Assembly: GCF_014695775.1 (NCBI RefSeq)
Contig: NZ_JACJOX010000074.1
Coordinates: forward strand, 1 to 64,000
DNA: 64,000 nt
Source of the DNA: Leptolyngbya sp. FACHB-60
Lineage (GTDB): Bacteria > Cyanobacteriota > Cyanobacteriia > Phormidesmidales > Phormidesmidaceae
Reading direction: 5' to 3'
The notes under the pieces are model-generated. The model ran no database searches. It worked only from the letters and a program-made list of their open reading frames with translations, and was not told the origin of the DNA. Within the stretch, counting starts at the first letter, position 1, and every line of letters starts with the position of its first letter. The position numbers and the translations under genes are program-made. Of this stretch, positions 16,676 to 24,635 are shown piece by piece.

Positions 16676-17542
16676 CTAAATAGCTACAGGGGAAGCCAAT
16701 TTAATCTGGTTTTTGCCGTTGTACTTAGCGGCGTAGAGGGCTGCGTCGGCCTGTTGGTAGCTTTCGGCAACGCCCTGGTCGGAGGTAAAACCACTGAGGC
16801 CAATGCTGACCGAAACCAGTGGGCAACGGCTGAGCGGTTGGAGCTGGGGCATAGTGATCTGCAAAATCTCTTGGCGAATGACCTCGGCCTTGTCCAGGGC
16901 CTCTTCGGGCAGACAGCCCACCATCAGCAGGGCAAACTCGTCACCGCCGATGCGGGCCGCCAAGTCGGTGGTGCGAATTTGGCGGCTAAGCACCTGACCA
17001 ACGGCCTGAAGCAGCTGGTCGCCCGCGCTGTGGCCATAGGTGTCGTTAATGTCTTTAAACCCGTCTAGGTCGAGCAGCATAAGGGTGTGCTCCGTTGCCC
17101 CAGGTTGGTATACCAAGGCCGTCAGGGCGGCCTCTAGCCCCCGACGGTTGGCAATGCCGGTGAGGGAATCCTGCTCCACCAGCGCCCGAATGGTGACTAG
17201 ATCTTTGTGAGTGTTGAGTAGCTGCGGCACCAAGCCCCTGAGGTCCCAGGCGGTGTAGAGGCTGACCACGGCGGTGACCCAAGTCCAAGCGCCTTCAAGC
17301 CAGTAGTTGGTGTGCCAGATATTCCACACGCGCAGGCCGTGGCCAATGCCACAGCTAAAAATAAAGGCCGCAAAGAGCAGCAGCACCGGCCGAATCTGGA
17401 GGTCGATATGCTGTCGGTTGAGCAGCAGCAGCAGCGGAATCGAAAGATAGGCGACGGCGACGGCTAGGTCGCCGGCCACATGCAGGGATGTCAGCTGGGG
17501 ATCCCACAGGAAACAGGATCCGTGGGGCATAAGAGCAATCAT
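16676..17542 (-). CDS. Diguanylate cyclase with ethylene-receptor-like membrane domain
   Basis: 288 residues from ATG 17542 (GTG 17551 and ATG 17530 are alternatives). Three N-terminal membrane helices resemble the ETR1 ethylene-binding domain: AGDLAVAVAYLSIPL keeps Asp (25) and Tyr (32), and FSCGIGH keeps the C-x3-H pair (64/68) that binds copper and ethylene in ETR1. A GGDEF domain follows: RTTD I-site at 190-193, five residues before GGDEF (199-203), so catalysis and product inhibition look intact. Predicted to make c-di-GMP in response to a small ligand; ethylene binding is inference. Convergent with the preceding gene, divergent from gcvT. Confidence 0.75.
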   Translation of the reverse strand: MIALMPHGSCFLWDPQLTSLHVAGDLAVAVAYLSIPLLLLLNRQHIDLQIRPVLLLFAAFIFSCGIGHGLRVWNIWHTNYWLEGAWTWVTAVVSLYTAWDLRGLVPQLLNTHKDLVTIRALVEQDSLTGIANRRGLEAALTALVYQPGATEHTLMLLDLDGFKDINDTYGHSAGDQLLQAVGQVLSRQIRTTDLAARIGGDEFALLMVGCLPEEALDKAEVIRQEILQITMPQLQPLSRCPLVSVSIGLSGFTSDQGVAESYQQADAALYAAKYNGKNQIKLASPVAI

Positions 17543-17756
17543 GGGAAACACAACTAAGGGAACAGGCGTTACACCTGCGATAGGTAGTTGGGCCTACCGC
17601 TCATGTCATGGCACCACTGCGCACAACGGTAGGGCAACATCGTGTAACCACAGACCTTTAACCTTTACCAAAAGAAACTAGGGCGGCAAGGGTATAAAGC
17701 CTTAATTCAGACAAAGGTTTTCTCTGTACACTCTGAATGGCCCTAGAATTCCCCCC

Positions 17757-18860
17757 ATGACACTATTGCAAACGCCTCTCTATTCTGCCTGCGTCGATCA
17801 AAAGGCACGCATGACTGAGTTTGCTGGCTGGTCGATGCCCGTGCAGTTTGGCGGCATTAAGCAAGAGCACCAGGCAGTGCGACAGCGCGCTGGGCTGTTT
17901 GACATCTCCCACATGGGCAAATTTGAGCTGCGGGGGCCGGGGGTGATGGCTGCCCTGCAAACCCTGGTGCCCTCTAACCTAGACCGGCTCACCCAGGGCC
18001 AAGCCCAGTACACCGTGCTGCTCAACTCCGAGGGCGGCATTGTCGACGATCTGATTGTCTACCTGAAGTCGCCGCCCGCTTCAGGGACGGGTTGGGAGAC
18101 TGTGGCGCTGATTGTCAATGCTGCCACCACTGACAAGGATAAAACCTGGCTGCTGGAGCATCTCGCGGGTACGGGGATAGAGCTGGTGGATGAATCGCGC
18201 GATCGCGCCCTAATCTCTCTCCAGGGGCCTGCCGCCGCCGCCCTGCTCCAGCTCCACACCACTCTCGATTTGAGCGCTCTAGGCCGATTTGCCCACCGAG
18301 ACACAGCCCTGCTGGGGCAACTCGCCTGGGTCGCCCGCACCGGCTATACCGGCGAAGACGGCTTTGAAATCATGACCGACCCCGACACCGCTCTGGCCCT
18401 GTGGCAGACGCTGACTGAGGCCGGTGCTGCCCCCTGCGGCCTTGGCGCGCGCGATACCCTGCGATTGGAGGCCGCCATGGCCCTCTACGGCCAAGACATC
18501 GACGACACCACCAGCCCCCTAGAGGGGGGTCTAGGCTGGTTGGTGCATCTAGACGAGAAAGGGGATTTTATGGGGCGATCGGTGCTTGAGCAACAGCGGG
18601 CCGAGGGCGTCAGCCGCCGCCTGGTGGGCCTAGCTATGGATGGTCGCCACATCGCCCGCCACGACTACCCGGTGCTATATCAGGGCGATCGCGTCGGCAC
18701 CGTCACCAGCGGCACCCTGGCCCCCACGCTAAATGTCCCCATTGCCCTGGCCTACGTCGCCGCTCCCCTGGCCAAGGTAGGGCAGGCCCTTGAGGTCGAA
18801 GTGCGCGGTGAACCCCAAGGGGCGACGGTGGTGAAGCGGCCGTTTTATCGGGCGAAATAA
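17757..18860 (+). CDS. gcvT: Glycine cleavage system T protein (aminomethyltransferase)
   Basis: 367 residues, full length. Recognised by QKARMTEFAGWSMPVQFGG, GLFDISHMGKFE, RTGYTGEDGFEI, CGLGARDTLRLEA and GGLGWLVHLDEKGDF. GcvT transfers the methylene group from lipoyl-GcvH to tetrahydrofolate in the glycine cleavage system, a photorespiratory route in cyanobacteria. gcvH follows after a 228-base repeat-containing gap; gcvP is not in the window. No glycine riboswitch was recognised upstream. Confidence 0.95.
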   Translation: MTLLQTPLYSACVDQKARMTEFAGWSMPVQFGGIKQEHQAVRQRAGLFDISHMGKFELRGPGVMAALQTLVPSNLDRLTQGQAQYTVLLNSEGGIVDDLIVYLKSPPASGTGWETVALIVNAATTDKDKTWLLEHLAGTGIELVDESRDRALISLQGPAAAALLQLHTTLDLSALGRFAHRDTALLGQLAWVARTGYTGEDGFEIMTDPDTALALWQTLTEAGAAPCGLGARDTLRLEAAMALYGQDIDDTTSPLEGGLGWLVHLDEKGDFMGRSVLEQQRAEGVSRRLVGLAMDGRHIARHDYPVLYQGDRVGTVTSGTLAPTLNVPIALAYVAAPLAKVGQALEVEVRGEPQGATVVKRPFYRAK

Positions 18861-18965
18861 AGTTTTGAATGTTGAATTTTGAGTTTTGAATGCTGTGGGT
18901 ACAACAAAAACTCAAAATTTCTCCTTGGGAGACGCTTCGCGAACAAAACTAAGCACTCAAAACTC
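18861..18965 (+). repeat. Interspersed repeat family A, full copy between gcvT and gcvH
   Basis: AT-rich flanks (AGTTTTGAAT, TTGAATTTTGAG) followed by the core CTCAAAATTTCTCC, GGGAGACGCTTCGCGAA and CAAAACT at 18909-18950. The core is the same as in the copies inside the hydantoinase gene (53380-53428 and 54314-54370) with one or two substitutions. It contains a TCTCC/GGAGA dyad. Confidence 0.75.
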
Positions 18966-19088
18966 TTTCCCTATCCTTTCCCTGCGCCAAAACCGCCGTC
19001 TCATGGCACACTGGCACTGGATTCTATCCACTCTGTACGATAGCTGCGCGACCAACTACTTTCCCTGGGGCAATGTGAGGTTTACGCC

Positions 19089-19481
19089 ATGGCATTTGAA
19101 TATCCCGAAACCCTGAAATATCTCGACAGCCACGAATATGCCCGCGCCGATGACGACGAAGGCATTGTCACCGTGGGCATTACCGCCTTTGCCATTGACC
19201 AACTGGGGGATATTGTTTTCTTAGAATTGCCCGAGATTGGCGACAGCCTCGAAAAGGGCGAAAAATTTGGCACGGTGGAGTCGGTCAAGGCGGTAGAAGA
19301 GCTGAAATCGCCGGTTTCTGGTGAGGTGCTAGAGCGCAACGAAGTGCTGATTGAAGCGCCTGAGCAGATTGGCGATGACCCCTACGGCGACGGCTGGTTG
19401 GTTAAAATCAGGGCTAGCGACCTCGACGATCTCGACGACGCCCTTACCGCCGAGGAGTACAAAGACCAGGTGGGTGGCTAG
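19089..19481 (+). CDS. gcvH: Glycine cleavage system H protein
   Basis: 130 residues. Lipoyl domain with the acceptor Lys in GTVESVKAVEELKSPVSG, and VTVGITAFAIDQLGDIVFLELP ahead of it. Carries the aminomethyl intermediate between GcvP, GcvT and the lipoamide dehydrogenase. Start at ATG 19089. It shares the locus with gcvT but the repeat-bearing gap makes separate promoters possible. Confidence 0.95.
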   Translation: MAFEYPETLKYLDSHEYARADDDEGIVTVGITAFAIDQLGDIVFLELPEIGDSLEKGEKFGTVESVKAVEELKSPVSGEVLERNEVLIEAPEQIGDDPYGDGWLVKIRASDLDDLDDALTAEEYKDQVGG

Positions 19482-19599
19482 GGCATTGCGTTTGGGCAGG
19501 ACATGGCTATACTAGGGCTGACTTTCACGGTGCCTTCGGCTGGGCGGGTTGAACCACCCGATACAATAGCCGCAGCGACGCCAATCTCGGGGAGCGGGT

Positions 19600-21579
19600 A
19601 TGGCTTCAGACCAAGACACCTCTGAGCGACCGATTTATCCAGGGCGGGCCAATGGGTCTGCTCGGCCTGTGCCGCTGCCTCCGGGGCTGCCTGTTCGTGA
19701 CCCAGGGCCGCCCCGCTACGATCCTCTAGCCGAACTGCGGCAGCGGGCCGATGACGGTGCTGCTGTCCCCCCCCCGCGATCGCCGCGTCGCACCCTGGTG
19801 CAGCGGCTAGCAAAAACCTGGCCCGTCTGGTCGGTGGGTGTCTTGGTGCTGGTGTCTGGGGTGGGGGCAATGTCGGCCATCAGCCTGTTTCGGATTCCTA
19901 ACCTGCCCAACTGCCGGGCGATATTTTGGCCGACGGCGGCAGCGACCACCCGATTGCAGTGTGCCGAAGCCTACGCGGAGCAGGCTACGGTGGAGGGCTA
20001 TTTAGAGGCGATCGCCCTACTGGAGTCTTTGCCTTCCGATCACCCCCTGCGCGGCGAAATCGACCTGCGCATTGAAGATTGGTCTGAAGAGATTCTGGCG
20101 CTGGCCGAGACCACGTTTCAGGCGGGCGATTTGACTGAGGCGATCGCGATCGCCCAACGCATTCCTAACCACACCGCTGCTGCCCAGCTCGTCAGCCAGC
20201 AGGTCAGCGACTGGAACCAAATCTGGAAAGACGCTGAAACCCTTTACCAGGCCGCCGAGGCTGACCTCAAGGCGCTGGCCTTTCAGGATGCCTTTGCCAA
20301 GGCCATTCAGCTGCTGGATGTGGACAACACCTACTGGAAAACCACTAAGTACGACGAGCTGACCACCAAAATTACTGCCGCCCGCGAAGACCTCAACAAG
20401 CTCGGCAAAGCCAAAGAGTTGGCCCGGCAGCGCACGCTCAAAGCCATGGAGGAGGCCCTAGAGATCGCCCAGGGCATCGATAGCAAGAGCCCGGTCTACG
20501 CTGAAGCGCAGACGGTAATTCGCCAGTTTGGGCGCGACCTGCTGGATATGGCTGAATCGGCCCTAGAGCGGCGCGATGCCGAGGTGGCAGGGCAAATGCT
20601 AGAGGCGATTCCGGCGGCGCTGAACATGGGGGCCGAGATTGCCGATATGCGCACTTTCATCGACGCTACCCAGCTGTCGTGGCAGGGCGGCATTAGCGGG
20701 CTAGAGGGAGCGATTGTGCGACTCCAGAGCATTGGGGCCGATCGCCCCCTCTACGGCAAGGCCCAAGGCCTCATGCGCCGCTGGCAGGAGGAAGTGCAGG
20801 GGCGATCGCAGCTAGAGTGGGCCCGACAGGTGGCGCTGCCCGGCACCGTCGTCGACCTTCAGGCCGCTATCATTGAGGCCCAAAAAGTGTCCCGCGCTAA
20901 CCCCGCCTGGGATGACACCGAGGCTCAAATTGGCCGCTGGCGGGGCCAGATCGAAACCGCCGAAGACCGCCCCATTCTCAGCCAGGCCCAGCAGCAGGCC
21001 CAGGTGGGAGATCTGGCCGGGGCGATCGCCACCGCCCGCCAGATCGGCTCTGGCCGCGCCCTCTACGACGAAGCTCAGTCAGAGATCAACCAGTGGCGCA
21101 CCAATCTCCAACGGGCCGAAGACGGTCCTCTGCTGGCCCAGGCCCGCCAGCTCGCCGCCCAGGGCCGATTAGCTGAAGCTGTGGCCGTGGCCTCGCGCAT
21201 TGGCTCAGGCCGCGCTCTGCACAGCGATGCCCAGGCCAACATTCAAACTTGGCGAGGTCAACTTCAGGGACAGCAGCTGTTGCAGCAGGCCTACCAGGCG
21301 GCCCAGCTAGGTACGGTGGGTGCCCTGGTGGATGCAGTGCGCCTGGCCCAGCAGGTGCCCGAGAATAGTCTTCAACGGGCCGAAGCGACCCAGGCCCTCA
21401 CCCGCTGGAGCTGGGATATCTTGCGCCTGGCCGAAACCGAAGCCGTGACCAACCCCCGTCGGGCGATCGCCCTGGCCGAGGCCGTGCCTGCCCAAACCGA
21501 AGCCTATGCCCAAGCCCAGCTGCGCCTGCGTGAGTGGCGCGCCGCCCTAGAACCCCAAGGCGGCATGACCATGCCTTAA
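19600..21579 (+). CDS. Single-TM protein with approx. 52-residue helical repeats
   Basis: 659 residues, ATG 19600 behind GGGGAGC. Cytosolic N-terminus of about 65 residues rich in Pro/Arg, a membrane segment (WPVWSVGVLVLVSGVGAMSAI), then a long helical region. Units starting EDRPILSQAQQQAQVGDLAG and EDGPLLAQARQLAAQGRLAE repeat with a spacing of 52 residues and end in IN-x-W-R-x-x-L; earlier units are more diverged. Such proteins are often misannotated as segregation ATPases, but no Walker motif is present. Relatedness to the gene at 14731 is likely. Function unknown. Confidence 0.65.
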   Translation: MASDQDTSERPIYPGRANGSARPVPLPPGLPVRDPGPPRYDPLAELRQRADDGAAVPPPRSPRRTLVQRLAKTWPVWSVGVLVLVSGVGAMSAISLFRIPNLPNCRAIFWPTAAATTRLQCAEAYAEQATVEGYLEAIALLESLPSDHPLRGEIDLRIEDWSEEILALAETTFQAGDLTEAIAIAQRIPNHTAAAQLVSQQVSDWNQIWKDAETLYQAAEADLKALAFQDAFAKAIQLLDVDNTYWKTTKYDELTTKITAAREDLNKLGKAKELARQRTLKAMEEALEIAQGIDSKSPVYAEAQTVIRQFGRDLLDMAESALERRDAEVAGQMLEAIPAALNMGAEIADMRTFIDATQLSWQGGISGLEGAIVRLQSIGADRPLYGKAQGLMRRWQEEVQGRSQLEWARQVALPGTVVDLQAAIIEAQKVSRANPAWDDTEAQIGRWRGQIETAEDRPILSQAQQQAQVGDLAGAIATARQIGSGRALYDEAQSEINQWRTNLQRAEDGPLLAQARQLAAQGRLAEAVAVASRIGSGRALHSDAQANIQTWRGQLQGQQLLQQAYQAAQLGTVGALVDAVRLAQQVPENSLQRAEATQALTRWSWDILRLAETEAVTNPRRAIALAEAVPAQTEAYAQAQLRLREWRAALEPQGGMTMP

Positions 21580-21605
21580 GGGGCAATCCCCTGGCAACGG
21601 CAGTG

Positions 21606-21653
21606 CCCCAGGCGGGAGATCTACCTGCTGGCAGGTAGATCTCCCGCCTGGGG
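21606..21653. terminator. Perfect 23-bp hairpin
   Basis: Bases 21606-21628 (beginning CCCCAGGCGGGAGATCTACC) and 21631-21653 are exact reverse complements with a 2-base loop. It lies 27 bases after the stop of the repeat protein. No T-tract follows. It is likely a strong transcription stop or mRNA end; a mobile-element fossil is the alternative. Confidence 0.6.
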
Positions 21654-21718
21654 TCGATCAATTGGGCCCATACTCCACTAAGATTTTCCTAAGCATTCGC
21701 GGTTGTTTAGCGCTATCC

Positions 21719-22063
21719 ATGCACGGCTCAATGTCTGATTCGGAGAAAATTCCAGAGATTCTCAAGCTGATTGACATTCTCGATGGGCTAGAGGCATTAA
21801 TTGAGAGCGCCCCCAACGAAGACGTCGAGGATGTTTTAGAGGAGGCGTGGCTACAGATCAGCGACACCTTCCCCGACGACTTTAAAGCAGCGACCCAGCA
21901 CGATGCCGGGGCTGAGGGGCTGAGGCGCTACCTAAAGGTAAAAACATTTTTTGAGAACCCCTCCGAACGCTCGATTGGGGCGGCGGAGCTAGAGGAGTAC
22001 TACCGCAGCTATATCGCTGCCGAAGAGGACGAAGAGCCCACCGACTTTTTCTTTCCAGAATAG
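21719..22063 (+). CDS. Conserved hypothetical acidic protein
   Basis: 114 residues from ATG 21719 (ATG 21731 also possible; further upstream starts overlap the hairpin region). Soluble, strongly acidic, helical: EKIPEILKLIDILDGLEAL, then NEDVEDVLEEAWLQ, and a C-terminus EEDEEPTDFFFPE. No recognised family. It converges tail to tail with the signalling operon, leaving 2 bases between stops. Confidence 0.6.
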   Translation: MHGSMSDSEKIPEILKLIDILDGLEALIESAPNEDVEDVLEEAWLQISDTFPDDFKAATQHDAGAEGLRRYLKVKTFFENPSERSIGAAELEEYYRSYIAAEEDEEPTDFFFPE

Positions 22064-22065
22064 AG

Positions 22066-24216
22066 CTAGTGGGGGGGGACAGTGCTAGCGGGGGTTGGCA
22101 GCAGCAGGGTTTCCGCCTCGGCGGCGGGCAGGGGCCTGGCAAACCAGTAGCCCTGGCCCAGTTCGCAGCCCAGGTGTTGCAGGTGGTGGAGCTGCGCCTG
22201 GGTTTCGATCCCTTCGGCGATCGCGGCTAGCCCCAGACGATTGCTCAGGGTAATGATAGTCTCCACGATGTCGGAGTTGCGACGGTTGGCCTCCATGGCC
22301 ATAACAAAAGATCGATCGATCTTGAGGCCATCGACGGGCAGCTGGTGCAGGTAGCTGAGGGATGAATAGCCGGTGCCAAAGTCGTCAATGGTGACGGTAA
22401 AGCCGTGGTGTTTAAGCTGCTGCAAAACCGTCACCATGGACTGAATATCTTCGATCAGGGTACTTTCGGTGATTTCGAGGTTGAGGTGGTGGCCCTGGAG
22501 CCCGGTCTGCTCCAAAATGCGGGTGAGGTCGCTGAGTAGATCCGTCCGCAGCAGGTCTTTGACCGAAAAGTTGATGCTCACCGTTAGATTGGCGTGGTGG
22601 GGGTAGTGCTGGTGCCAGAGCGCCAGCTGCTGGGTGGCCTGGCCCAAAACCCAACGATCGAGGGGGACGATCAGCCCGGTCTCTTCAGCGATGGGGATAA
22701 AACTGTCGGGGGCAACAAAGCCGCGATCGGGGTGCTGCCACCGCACGAGCGCCTCAAACCCTGAGATCTCCTTGGTTTTGAGGTGAAAAATGGGTTGGTA
22801 GTAGAGCACCAGCTGATCTCGATCGATGGCGTCGCGCAGCTCCTGCTCAAGCTGGAGACGCTGTAGGGCTTGCAGGTGCATCGACTCGTTGAACACCATA
22901 TAGCGGCTGCGCCCCTGGGCCTTGGCTCGGTACATAGCAATGTCGGCGTCGCGTAGGGGGTCAGAGGGGACGTGGTAGTCGCCCAACCCCATGACAATAC
23001 CGATGCTGGCGTTGAGAAATACGTTGTGCCCACCCACCGGCAAGGGCACTTGCAGCTCTTGCAACAGCCGTTCGGCAATGCGCACAGGCTCATGTAGGGT
23101 GTCAATGTCTTCGAGCAGCAGCACAAACTCGTCTCCCCCAAGGCGAGCGGCCAGGTCGCTGGTGCGGATCAGCGATCGCAGCTTCTGGGCCACCAGCACC
23201 AGCACCTCATCCCCGATCAGGTGGCCAAGGCTGTCGTTAATCACCTTAAAGTGGTCTAAATCGAGAAACAAGACCGCAAACTGGCGCTGGCTACCGCGCT
23301 TACAGCGCTGAATGGCTAAGTCGAGTCGCTGCATCAAAAAGTTGCGGTTGGGCAGCTGGGTGAGGGCATCGTGGAGGCTGTTGAACAGCATTTGATCGGC
23401 CACGCGGCGGTGCTCGGCCTCGGCCAGCCGCCGCTCGGTAATGTCGGTATAGGTGCCGCTCATGCGCAGGGGGCGCTGGGCGTCATCCCACTCGACAACT
23501 TTGCCCCGGTCGAGCACCCACACCCAGTGGCCTTGGCGGTGGCGCAGCCGAAACTCGCAGTCGTAGGTAGGGGTATCACCCTCAAAGTGGCGCTGCAAGG
23601 CGTTTTTTTTGCGGCTCCAGTCGTCGGGGTGGACAAACCGCTGCCAGGTGTCAAGGCGGGCGGGGCCGAGGTCGCCGGAACTGTAGCCCATGAGGGCAGC
23701 ACAGCGATCGCTGGCCCAGATTTCCCCGGTTTGCACCTGCCAATCCCAAATGCCGATGCCAGAGCCTTCGATGGCTAGGTGCAGCAGCTCTCGGGTGCGG
23801 TCAAGCTCGGTCATGGCTGCCCGGCGATCGCGGCGGCTGCGGGCCTCGCGCACCTCGCGCCGCACCGCCTCGGCCAGGCGAGAAAGATTATCTTTCATCA
23901 CGTAGTCGTGAGCTCCGGCCCGCATCATGGTGACGGCAGTGGCCTCCCCCACGGTGCCCGAGATGACAATAAACGGCAGGTCACAGGAGTTTTGCTGAAG
24001 CAGCTCCAGGGCGGCGGGGGCGTTGAACTGGGGCAGCTGATAGTCAGATAGCACCACATCCCAGTCGTCAGCGAGGGCCGCGCGAAAGTCGTCTGCCGTT
24101 TGCACCTGCACCCAGGTAGGGACAAACCCCGCCCGCCGCAGCTCGCGCAGCAGCAGCAGCAGATCGTCGTCAGAATCTTCTACAATTAGCGCCCGTAGGG
24201 GTTCGGCAACAGTCAT
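22066..24216 (-). CDS. REC-PAS-GGDEF-EAL cyclic-di-GMP signalling protein
   Basis: 716 residues. Receiver (8-125, with VVLSDYQLPQ), PAS/PAC (about 140-265, ending TYTDITERR), GGDEF (about 285-450) with RTSD I-site five residues before GGDEF, and EAL (about 460-700) with EALVRW, LEITEST and DDFGTGYSSL. Active-site signatures of both output domains are kept, so it could make and break c-di-GMP. Its ATG overlaps the receiver gene upstream (ATGA); the histidine kinase further upstream presumably phosphorylates one or both receivers. Confidence 0.9.
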   Translation of the reverse strand: MTVAEPLRALIVEDSDDDLLLLLRELRRAGFVPTWVQVQTADDFRAALADDWDVVLSDYQLPQFNAPAALELLQQNSCDLPFIVISGTVGEATAVTMMRAGAHDYVMKDNLSRLAEAVRREVREARSRRDRRAAMTELDRTRELLHLAIEGSGIGIWDWQVQTGEIWASDRCAALMGYSSGDLGPARLDTWQRFVHPDDWSRKKNALQRHFEGDTPTYDCEFRLRHRQGHWVWVLDRGKVVEWDDAQRPLRMSGTYTDITERRLAEAEHRRVADQMLFNSLHDALTQLPNRNFLMQRLDLAIQRCKRGSQRQFAVLFLDLDHFKVINDSLGHLIGDEVLVLVAQKLRSLIRTSDLAARLGGDEFVLLLEDIDTLHEPVRIAERLLQELQVPLPVGGHNVFLNASIGIVMGLGDYHVPSDPLRDADIAMYRAKAQGRSRYMVFNESMHLQALQRLQLEQELRDAIDRDQLVLYYQPIFHLKTKEISGFEALVRWQHPDRGFVAPDSFIPIAEETGLIVPLDRWVLGQATQQLALWHQHYPHHANLTVSINFSVKDLLRTDLLSDLTRILEQTGLQGHHLNLEITESTLIEDIQSMVTVLQQLKHHGFTVTIDDFGTGYSSLSYLHQLPVDGLKIDRSFVMAMEANRRNSDIVETIITLSNRLGLAAIAEGIETQAQLHHLQHLGCELGQGYWFARPLPAAEAETLLLPTPASTVPPH

Positions 24217-24635
24217 GGCAGGGTGGGAGGCAGCTCACTTATCAATGCCCAATAGAGGCCGAGCCGGCGCACAGCTTCGGTAAACTCGTCAATGTTTACA
24301 GGCTTGCGAACATAGCTATTTGCACCCAGGCTGTAGCTTTCAATGATATCTCGGTCTTCGCTAGACGAGGTGAGGATGACGACCGGCAGCAGTCGGGTGC
24401 GATCGCTGGCCCGAATCTGTTGCAGCACCTCTAGGCCATCGACCTTGGGCAGTTTGAGGTCGAGCAGCACCACGCAGGGTAGTGGGGTTGAGCTAAACAC
24501 CTGCCGCAGGGCCTCTTCGCCGTTGCGGGCGACCACGATAGTGTTGGTCAGGTTGCTCCGGCGCAGGGCGCGCAGAGTCAGACGCTCATCGTCGGGGTTG
24601 TCTTCGACCAGCAAAATGGGGCGCAGCGCCGTCAT
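24213..24635 (-). CDS. Rcp1-like single-domain response regulator
   Basis: 140 residues from ATG 24635, which overlaps the kinase stop as ATGA; the longer frame upstream lies inside the kinase gene. Receiver motifs: ILLVEDNPDDERLTLRAL, VVLLDLKLPKVDGLEV (phospho-Asp), VILTSSS and YVRKPVN. The C-terminal loop resembles the Rcp1 family that partners phytochrome-type kinases. No output domain, so it probably relays phosphate from the 7-PAS kinase. Confidence 0.9.
   Translation of the reverse strand: MTALRPILLVEDNPDDERLTLRALRRSNLTNTIVVARNGEEALRQVFSSTPLPCVVLLDLKLPKVDGLEVLQQIRASDRTRLLPVVILTSSSEDRDIIESYSLGANSYVRKPVNIDEFTEAVRRLGLYWALISELPPTLP

Noticed and set aside
17552..17756. Glycine riboswitch upstream of gcvT
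   Set aside because: The conserved glycine aptamer core sequences are not present.
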